NCBI RefSeq assembly: GCF_002843355.2
Contig: NZ_PJAI02000017.1
Span: forward strand, 25,569 to 89,568
Length of the DNA stretch: 64,000 bases
Direction of reading: 5' to 3'
Source of the DNA: Colwellia echini
GTDB taxonomy: Bacteria > Pseudomonadota > Gammaproteobacteria > Enterobacterales > Alteromonadaceae
In this document: one piece after another, positions 58,053 to 64,000 of the stretch
How positions within the stretch are numbered: position 1 is the stretch's first letter
How the letters are laid out: each line of letters opens with the position of its first letter
Made by a program: the position numbers and the translations under genes
The notes under the pieces: model-generated
What the model saw: the letters and a program-made list of their open reading frames with translations, nothing else
Databases searched by the model: none
Told to the model about the DNA's origin: nothing

Positions 58053-58070
58053 AACTTAATCGATTAAGTT
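58053..58070. promoter_or_regulatory. Probable ScrR (LacI-family) operator, site 1
   Basis: 18-bp perfect palindrome AACTTAATCGATTAAGTT between the TonB receptor and the permease genes. Its 14-bp core CTTAATCGATTAAG recurs at 59532-59545. The central CG and symmetry are typical of LacI-family operators, and the locus encodes one LacI regulator. Confidence 0.8.
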
Positions 58071-58164
58071 TATTATTAGTTATAATCCCATTATTTTGCA
58101 AGTACTCATTTAATTAAATAGTGATATCTTTATTAATTAATTGATAATTGGCGATATTTATTTT

Positions 58165-59394
58165 CTATTTATGAACGTTATGCTGGGTGGGATCTGCAAT
58201 TAGGTTATAAATGGCAGCTAACGCTAAGATAGCTGCAAAGAACGTTGCTAAGTAAAAACCATAAGATACATGACCAAATAAATCGCTTATAACCCCCATA
58301 AGAAGAGGGGCTACTGCAGCAGAAACAGCAGTAAAAAACAGGATTACTCCAGCAACAGCGCCATGTTTTGATGGGTGGAAACAACTAATCCCCTTAGAGT
58401 TAAGGGTAGGGTATATCATGGACATAAATAAACCTGAAAGTGGCAATAGTACAACTGCGGCTTCAACACCTATTATCGCAGTACCTAGATAACAAAGAAA
58501 TACGGCTAACGAGAACCAACACATAACAGTTTGCCATTTAAAATGTTTTAGCATCAGTACTCCTAAAAACCGCCCCCCCGCTCGTAAAACAAAGAAGATT
58601 GTAAGTGAGTATGTGGCTAGCCAAACTAGAGAGCCAGTATAATCAGCTAAGAGTGTTGGCATCCAAACATAGATAGCAACTTCTGTGGCAACATATAACG
58701 CGATTGCCAATGAAAAGCCCATAGCATAAGGGTCTTTCATTACTTTAAGTGAGCTTTTTAAATTTACTTTTCCTTCGATACTTGGCTTACTTACAGGGTA
58801 TTTTGTTTTCATTGCAGCTAAGCAAAGTAATGCACACAATACCCCAGCACTTATATATAAGTACTTCCAAGATATACCTGAAACAAGTAAGTAACTTACT
58901 ATTGCTGGGCCTACAATAGCGCCGATACCAAAAAATCCTTCTACTTTATTCATCGTCGAAGTATGTTCTTTATTTGACGATGAAATGTCACCAATTAACG
59001 CTAACGCCCCAGTTTTAAATAAACCAATAGCGATACCAATCAAAGCGAGAAGTGATAAAAAATATATAAAACTACTACCTAAAGAAAATAGAAAACATGC
59101 GAGTGAAAATATTAATAAACCAATAACAATCGTTGATTTTCTACCCCACTTATCCGCTAGGTACCCTAAAAGTAAACCGCTAAGAGCAATGAAAATCATA
59201 GGTATATAATGAAACGCGCTCGCTTGTGTTAAATTTAATTGATAGGTTTCTATCAGTTGGGGAATGATAACGCCAACTGCATCAGAGGTCATCGCAAATA
59301 CAAAAAACATCATATATGTGAGAAGTTTTATTCTCCTTACTGACGCATCTTCCGATAATGGAGGACTTAGTGTTAAGTTATTTTTTTCGTTCAT
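58165..59394 (-). CDS. scrT: MFS sucrose permease
   Basis: 409-residue major facilitator protein with about 12 membrane segments (GLLLGYLADKWGRKSTIVIG is the loop 2-3 motif). It probably imports sucrose through the inner membrane with protons. Divergent from sucrose phosphorylase; the second palindromic operator lies in the shared promoter region. The name follows Shewanella scrT by context, not by a specific residue signature. Confidence 0.8.
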   Translation of the reverse strand: MNEKNNLTLSPPLSEDASVRRIKLLTYMMFFVFAMTSDAVGVIIPQLIETYQLNLTQASAFHYIPMIFIALSGLLLGYLADKWGRKSTIVIGLLIFSLACFLFSLGSSFIYFLSLLALIGIAIGLFKTGALALIGDISSSNKEHTSTMNKVEGFFGIGAIVGPAIVSYLLVSGISWKYLYISAGVLCALLCLAAMKTKYPVSKPSIEGKVNLKSSLKVMKDPYAMGFSLAIALYVATEVAIYVWMPTLLADYTGSLVWLATYSLTIFFVLRAGGRFLGVLMLKHFKWQTVMCWFSLAVFLCYLGTAIIGVEAAVVLLPLSGLFMSMIYPTLNSKGISCFHPSKHGAVAGVILFFTAVSAAVAPLLMGVISDLFGHVSYGFYLATFFAAILALAAIYNLIADPTQHNVHK

Positions 59395-59529
59395 TATTTT
59401 TCCCCTGTTAATAAAGCTTTTTATGTTAATTGTAGTTAAAAACTGTGTTGATCATTTATTCTTTTGTCTTAGCATCTTAAAGAAAAGTTAAATTATTCTT
59501 GATTAATGCTTGATTCTATATAAAGATAG

Positions 59530-59547
59530 ATCTTAATCGATTAAGAT
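59530..59547. promoter_or_regulatory. Probable ScrR (LacI-family) operator, site 2
   Basis: 18-bp perfect palindrome ATCTTAATCGATTAAGAT in the 179-bp region between the divergent permease and sucrose phosphorylase genes, 27 bp before the phosphorylase start. Shares the 14-bp core with site 1. Confidence 0.82.
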
Positions 59548-59573
59548 GCAACATAAACTTAAAGGGTAAACTA

Positions 59574-61049
59574 ATGAAAAATAATGTTCAGCTAATAACC
59601 TATATTGATAGACTTACTGGAGAAGGGACTCAATCATTAACAAATTTGTTAAATGAGCAACTTACAGGTTTGTTTTCAGGTGTTCATTTGTTACCTTTTT
59701 ATTATCCAATAGATGGTAGTGATGCTGGTTTCGATCCTATAGATCATACCCAAGTTGATAGCAGGCTTGGCGATTGGAACGATATAAAAGAGCTAGGCGA
59801 AGAACATGAGTTGATGGCTGATCTCATCGTAAACCATATGTCAGCTCAATCAAAAGAGTTTAAAGATGTATTAAAAAAAGGCTCAAAATCTGTTTATTGG
59901 GATTTATTTTTAACTAAAGAAAAGGTATTTCCAAATGGTTTGAGCGATGCAGAACAAGCAAAAATATATCGCCCTAGACCAGGTAGTTGCTTCACTAAAT
60001 CTTCGTTACCTAACAATGAAAGTGCAAATTTTTGGACTACTTTTACAGATAATCAAATAGATATAGATGTGACATCTGCAATAGGAAAAGAGTATTTAGC
60101 CCGTATATTAAAAACATTTTCTGAAAATAATATTAAAATAATTCGTTTAGATGCTGCGGGTTACGCACTTAAAAAAGCGGGTACAAGTTGTTTTATGCTT
60201 GATGAAACCTTTGATTTTATTGATCAACTTACGGATGTTGCTAACAAACTGGGTATTGAAACACTTGTAGAGATACATTCTTATTATCAAACTCAAATAG
60301 AAATAGCTAAACGCGTTGATCGAGTTTATGATTTTGCTTTACCACCGCTTATTTTACATAGTATTTTTACTCAAAATTTTACAGCATTAGCAAAGTGGTT
60401 ACACATTTCACCAAGAAATTGTATCACTGTGTTGGATACTCATGATGGCATTGGTATTATTGATGTTGGTCCAATGAATGGTAAAGCTGGTTTATTAGAT
60501 AATATTGAAATAGATAATCTGGTTGAAAAAATTCACCTTAATAGTACCAACGAAAGTAAACAAGCCACGGGAGCTGCAGCGAGTAATGTAGACTTATACC
60601 AAGTTAACTGTACGTATTATGATGCACTTGGGCAAAGTGATTTTGATTATTTGATTGCCAGAGCAATTCAATTTTTCTCTCCTGGTGTACCACAAGTTTA
60701 TTACGCTGGTTTACTGGCTGAACCGAATGATATGGCATTATTATCTAAAACGAATGTTGGTCGAGATATAAATCGACCTTATTTAGATATTGATCGCATT
60801 GAAAAAGCTTTAAATAAGCCTTTTACAAAAGCAATAATTATACTCATTAAATTACGTAATGAAACTGAAGCTTTTAATGGTGAATTTACTGTTAATAGTA
60901 ATAACTCATTATTGGAAATGAAGTGGCAAAAAAATGAGAATAATGCAACGCTAATTGTCGATTTAGCCGATCGACAAGCACAAATTGAGATTACAGAAAA
61001 CAACAGCACTCGTATTATAAGTTTAAATATGTTGCTCAATATGAGCTAA
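59574..61049 (+). CDS. scrP: Sucrose phosphorylase (GH13 subfamily 18)
   Basis: 491 residues. Starts with VQLITYIDRLTGEG and FSGVHLLPFYYPIDGSDAGFDPIDH, typical of sucrose phosphorylases. Catalytic nucleophile Asp in IIRLDAAGYALKK, acid/base Glu in TLVEIHSYY, third Asp in VLDTHDGIGIID. It splits sucrose with phosphate into glucose 1-phosphate and fructose. Cytoplasmic, no signal peptide. ScrR follows 93 bp downstream after a long hairpin. Confidence 0.93.
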   Translation: MKNNVQLITYIDRLTGEGTQSLTNLLNEQLTGLFSGVHLLPFYYPIDGSDAGFDPIDHTQVDSRLGDWNDIKELGEEHELMADLIVNHMSAQSKEFKDVLKKGSKSVYWDLFLTKEKVFPNGLSDAEQAKIYRPRPGSCFTKSSLPNNESANFWTTFTDNQIDIDVTSAIGKEYLARILKTFSENNIKIIRLDAAGYALKKAGTSCFMLDETFDFIDQLTDVANKLGIETLVEIHSYYQTQIEIAKRVDRVYDFALPPLILHSIFTQNFTALAKWLHISPRNCITVLDTHDGIGIIDVGPMNGKAGLLDNIEIDNLVEKIHLNSTNESKQATGAAASNVDLYQVNCTYYDALGQSDFDYLIARAIQFFSPGVPQVYYAGLLAEPNDMALLSKTNVGRDINRPYLDIDRIEKALNKPFTKAIIILIKLRNETEAFNGEFTVNSNNSLLEMKWQKNENNATLIVDLADRQAQIEITENNSTRIISLNMLLNMS

Positions 61050-61068
61050 AAACACATCAATAAATGTT

Positions 61069-61113
61069 CAGTTTATAATATAACTACGTATACTGTAGTT
61101 ATATTATAAACTG
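61069..61113. repeat. Perfect 19-bp inverted repeat between scrP and scrR
   Basis: CAGTTTATAATATAACTAC (61069-61087) is perfectly complementary to 61095-61113 with a 7-nt loop. It starts 20 bp after the scrP stop. No T-tract, so it may stabilise mRNA, act as a weak bidirectional terminator, or bind a regulator of scrR. Confidence 0.85.
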
Positions 61114-61142
61114 CTGAATTTACGGTAATAAAAAAGGTCATC

Positions 61143-62174
61143 ATGACAGTTAATAAAGTTTGGACGCTTAAAAGTATTGCTAAAGAGCTAGGTGTTTCAA
61201 ATGCTACAGTTTCTAATGCATTTAACAGGCCCGATCAACTCTCTAAAAAGCGTAGAGATGATATACTCGAATCATGTAAAAAAATGGGGTATTCAGGACC
61301 TAATAAGGCGGCTCAATCTTTAAGGAATGGTCGCTTTAATATCGTTGCGTTGGTGCTTCCTGATAGCGTTGAATACATGATAACAGATCCTGTGGCGAGT
61401 AATTTTGTAAAAGGTGTTTCAGCTGTTTTAGAAAACAGTAAAGTTAATTTATTATTGTTTTCTGGCACCTCAGATAGTATTAATGCAGTGTCTGATTTTG
61501 TTGATGGCTTTATTTGTTACGGTAGTCCACGTAATACTGAATTGATTGATCAATTAAGAACGACAACAAAAAAAGTTGTCACCGCAGATTTTGATATTGA
61601 TCGTAAAGCCTCTATAGGTATTGATAATGAACAAGCTGCTTATGAAATAGCGAAACTTGCGATAAACTCCAAAGACGATGATATTGCTATTCTTGGTTTA
61701 AGGCTACTCGATTCAAATTTAACTTGCCGTGTATACGACTTACCCTCTTCAGACTTTACATGTTCAATTTCTCATCAACGATTAAAAGGTTATCGACGAG
61801 CTATTAAGGAATTAGATGTTAACCTCAGAGACGATAGGGTTTGGAATATACCTGCAAGTAAACATAATTCTGCCTTAATAGCGGTTAGAGAAGCATTAAC
61901 ATCATCGCCTCGCCCAAATGTTTTACTCTGCATGAGTGATCTTATTGCTTTAACAGCAATAAAAGAAATTAACTCAATGGGTCTTAAGGTACCAGAAGAT
62001 ATAAGAGTTGTTGGTTTTGATGGGATCGATGAAGCGCTACATTCTTCTCCTGTATTAACAACGGTACATCAAAATAGTGAAAAAAAGGGTAATAAAGCAG
62101 CAGAACTTTTTATCGATAGAGCGACTGACTCGGTATTAATTCCTTTTCATATAGAGCACGGCGGAAGTTGTTAA
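61143..62174 (+). CDS. scrR: LacI-family regulator of the sucrose locus
   Basis: 343 residues. N-terminal helix-turn-helix LKSIAKELGVSNATVSNAFNRP followed by the hinge AAQSLRNGR; then a periplasmic-binding-protein-like ligand domain (IGIDNEQAAYEIAKLA; VVGFDGIDEALHSSPVLTTV). It probably represses the receptor/fructokinase and the permease/phosphorylase transcripts from the two palindromes until sucrose or a derivative binds. Confidence 0.88.
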   Translation: MTVNKVWTLKSIAKELGVSNATVSNAFNRPDQLSKKRRDDILESCKKMGYSGPNKAAQSLRNGRFNIVALVLPDSVEYMITDPVASNFVKGVSAVLENSKVNLLLFSGTSDSINAVSDFVDGFICYGSPRNTELIDQLRTTTKKVVTADFDIDRKASIGIDNEQAAYEIAKLAINSKDDDIAILGLRLLDSNLTCRVYDLPSSDFTCSISHQRLKGYRRAIKELDVNLRDDRVWNIPASKHNSALIAVREALTSSPRPNVLLCMSDLIALTAIKEINSMGLKVPEDIRVVGFDGIDEALHSSPVLTTVHQNSEKKGNKAAELFIDRATDSVLIPFHIEHGGSC

Positions 62175-62321
62175 AATTATTAATTAAATAGCAAAGTAGT
62201 TGTAAATTTTAATAAGTATAAATACTCATGTCTCGTTCTGAAATACGTTGACGGTTTTAATGGAAGGCCAGTAGCTTTTGCTCCTGGTCTTTTTTATGCT
62301 CTTGGTTTGGTGTTTTCAGTC

Positions 62322-62472
62322 TGTAGTGGTCAACTAATTTTGGCCACAGTTATGTATTCAAGTTCGTATTTTTTCTCTGACTCATTTAGTGTTAACCCAT
62401 CGTTATAGCTGTGTGATCTAACCTCGCTGTAATATCTAATAATATACTTAACAACTGTATTTTCAGCAGACC
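62322..62472 (-). mobile_element. IS3-family remnant (transposase C-terminus and one inverted end)
   Basis: The left edge TGTAGTGGTCAACTAATTTT plus GGCCACA is a typical IS3-family terminal repeat. On minus, about 46 codons encode an OrfB end: VVKYIIRYYSEVRSHSYNDG (compare the RYN..RPH.YNGG pattern), stop at 62330-62332. The rest of the element is missing; it joins directly to the cassette pseudogene at 62474. Confidence 0.75.
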
Positions 62473-62473
62473 T

Positions 62474-62796
62474 TTATTGGTACCCTCTATCTTGAATTGT
62501 TTTTTCTGCTACATCTAGTGGTAAAGCAATGACTGTAGCGTTTTGTCTTATTCTTTCAATATGTTCAGGAGTTAAAGGCTCTTTATTTAATTGCCTTGCT
62601 CTAGAAAGTAATGCTTCAATACCAGGCGAGTACATTAAATACAGATTTTCAGGGTTAGAACGAGAATAAAGTTCTTAAAAGGCCCTGAATCGCCTACCTT
62701 TAAACGGGGAACATCCGCTATAGCTGTATTTGAAAAAGATAATAAACCTAGAATAAAACTAAACATTTTTAATGAATACTGCAAATTCCCCCCCAT
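62474..62796 (-). pseudogene. Frameshifted exported-protein gene in the cassette region
   Basis: On minus the frame begins at an ATG at 62796 and encodes a signal peptide (MFSFILGLLSFSNTAIADVP), then shifts frame near 62675, after which SPGIEALLSRARQLNKEPLT and IRQNATVIALPLDVAEKTIQ continue to a stop at 62474. One indel would restore about 105 residues. Probably a decayed cassette gene. A GGGGGGG run lies at its start. Confidence 0.65.
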
Positions 62797-62833
62797 TTAA
62801 ATTGACTTGTGAGCCACGCTCTTATGCGAACCA

Positions 62834-63052
62834 CTATAAATCTGTTTTATAGTAAAGCCAGGCTCCAAATGAAAGAAGCATATCAATTGACATAAACACA
62901 CCAATTGTAATTAAAAACATGATTAATGAATCTGCTATGAAAACAGAAAAAACCGCACTGATGATAAGAGCTAAGAGGAAATGATTTCTAAAGTATGTTT
63001 CATCTTTAAATCGACGATGACGATACAATAATAAGTTTAGAAAAGTATTCAT
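62834..63052 (-). CDS. Cassette-borne small membrane protein
   Basis: 72 residues from the ATG at 63052. A basic start (LLLYRHRRFKDE) then two hydrophobic segments (LLALIISAVFSVFIADSLIM; FLITIGVFMSIDMLLSFGAW). Not recognised. The longer frame to 63091 would run into the neighbouring attC. Same orientation as the cassettes at 49-52.6 kb. Confidence 0.62.
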   Translation of the reverse strand: MNTFLNLLLYRHRRFKDETYFRNHFLLALIISAVFSVFIADSLIMFLITIGVFMSIDMLLSFGAWLYYKTDL

Positions 63053-63077
63053 ACTACACTCACTAGTCAAAAGCTGG

Positions 63078-63196
63078 CAACGCCTCAACAAGAGGCAAAT
63101 ATCAGTTGGTTAAAATAAGCGACGCAGAAGCAAAAACCAACTGTTATTTGTCCTTTTAAATGACTTATGTATTGTCCTTCTTTAATGCCTTGTTAG
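63078..63196 (-). repeat. Integron attC site right of the sucrose locus
   Basis: CAACGCCTC at the left, CAGTTGGTTAAAATAAGCGA and AACCAACTG in the core, and CCTTGTTAG at the right. The right half seems partly duplicated (TTTGTCCTTTTAAATGACTT, then ATTGTCCTTCTTTAATGCCT), making the site longer than the others. Confidence 0.88.
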
Positions 63197-63690
63197 TTGT
63201 TGATAGTTAAACACATTTAACTTACCAACAACACAAAAATTTAATTGATGGAAGTGAGTATTTAAAAACACCACCGCAACTTAGCCACTGAATGTGAACT
63301 TTGAGCCGTTTACGAATTTACTTATTAAATTTACCCACAAAAGTTAGGCGAAAACTGTGTTACCAAAAACGCTAAAAACTTACGAGTAAATTGAAAGTAA
63401 CCACAAGAAAGGAAGGAAACAAACACCAATCCTTTGATGTGAAATACCGCAAGATTAAACTAAATTTACTCGAACAAGTTGCGGCAACTAACGAGCTTGT
63501 AGAATAACTCATTTTTATGTTATTTATTAATAAAAATACTCTAACTGGATTATTTTCTTTTAACAATCAAAAACGTTTACGTTTTTGGCGATTTAATTTT
63601 TTACATCGTTAATTCATTGAAATAGCTAATTGGTGCTTAATAATTCAGTGTAATAGCGGTTTATATGATGTGTAGTTGGGCTTTTAACCC
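63197..63690. other. Region between last attC and transposase end, no supported gene
   Basis: 494 bp. A 64-codon minus frame at 63372-63566 has no recognisable features and is not called. AAAACGTTTACGTTTT near 63570 is an imperfect palindrome. This stretch may contain a decayed cassette and the terminal repeat of the adjoining IS. Confidence 0.4.
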
Positions 63691-64000
63691 TTAATGCAGG
63701 TTGTTTCTTAACTTTTCAATATTATGAACAAGGCAATACAGTTGCCATTGGGTGTTTACTTTTTCTTGACCGCGTAAGGTCAATTTATTCATGCCTTTAT
63801 TGACAGTAATATTGCCAAATACAGGCTCGATAGCACCTAATCGCTTACTGTATTGTCGTCGTCCTATTGGGCTATCTATTTTGACTTTCATTTTGTCAAT
63901 GTAGCTTAGCCTTTTACCCGAGCCACATTGTTTAAACTGAACTTGCCGTCCTGTTTTTATTGGCGGTTTTCTCATGCATTGCTGTTGCAGTGGGCAACTT
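63691..64000 (-). CDS. IS1182-like transposase, C-terminal part (5' end outside window)
   Basis: The frame is open to the window edge. The Cys-rich stretch CPLQQQC is followed by RRQYSKRLGAIEPVFGNITV and TLRGQEKVNTQWQLYCLVHN, the C-terminal pattern of IS1182-type DDE transposases (YSKR..EPVFGNI..NKG). An ATG at 63975 is internal, not the start. Only the last about 103 residues are visible, so integrity cannot be judged. Confidence 0.78.
   Translation of the reverse strand, partial: SCPLQQQCMRKPPIKTGRQVQFKQCGSGKRLSYIDKMKVKIDSPIGRRQYSKRLGAIEPVFGNITVNKGMNKLTLRGQEKVNTQWQLYCLVHNIEKLRNNLH

Noticed and set aside
54540..62174. Sucrose locus as one giant integron cassette
   Set aside because: The genes run in both directions, have their own promoters and operators, and an IS lies between them and the nearest attC. 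Insertion or rearrangement is simpler.
63372..63566. 64-codon minus-strand frame
   Set aside because: No attC directly downstream, no family features, in a region that looks decayed.

Overview
The window looks like chromosome of an AT-rich marine gammaproteobacterium of the Colwellia/Alteromonadales kind. This is an inference from gene content (an oleABCD hydrocarbon cluster, pheS-pheT-ihfA, a full MoxR/Bat operon, a Shewanella-type sucrose locus and a chromosomal integron array) and from the base composition. It is not a species identification.

Layout. 1-4577: oleABCD, the head-to-head long-chain olefin pathway, with oleA entering from outside the window. 4575-12000: a thioesterase, several small conserved proteins (DUF6435, DUF1289, DUF1428, YbaK), a flavin reductase-like protein, and an AraC regulator divergent from a MATE pump. 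12129-20392: a PAS-AraC regulator divergent from a sugar-oxidation operon (Gfo/Idh/MocA oxidoreductase, two TIM-barrel isomerase-like proteins, an MFS permease, a Tat-exported GMC small subunit and a GMC flavoprotein). 20719-29366: a low-molecular-weight phosphatase, a YdiJ-like D-2-hydroxyacid dehydrogenase, then pheST and ihfA. 29884-43696 (all on minus): a chemoreceptor, the seven-gene moxR-DUF58-DUF4381-batA-batB-TPR-batD operon, an eight-haem cytochrome with TPRs, and a sulfatase. 44407-46934: an Atm1-type ABC exporter and a DUF1415 protein.

46.9-52.7 kb and 62.3-63.2 kb hold the most unusual content: an integron cassette array. It consists of small minus-strand genes (lipoproteins, small membrane proteins, degraded genes) separated by attC sites of about 77-120 bp with AACGCC and CTTGTTAG ends and a shared GTTGGTTAAAATAAGCGACG core. 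No integrase is in the window; by cassette orientation it should lie to the right. The array is split by an IS4-family element (52920-54306) and a complete sucrose locus (fructokinase, TonB receptor, MFS permease, sucrose phosphorylase, LacI regulator). That locus has two near-identical 18-bp palindromes that are probably the ScrR operators. The right edge carries an IS3 remnant, a frameshifted cassette gene and the end of an IS1182-like transposase.

Repeats. A 198-bp MITE with about 19-bp terminal inverted repeats is present twice: one copy abuts oleD, the other lies inside the sugar-oxidation operon between the GMC small and large subunits. A second, unrelated MITE-like element lies upstream of the ABC exporter. 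Several long perfect AT-rich hairpins without T-tracts sit at gene ends. I saw no tRNA, rRNA, CRISPR array or prophage.
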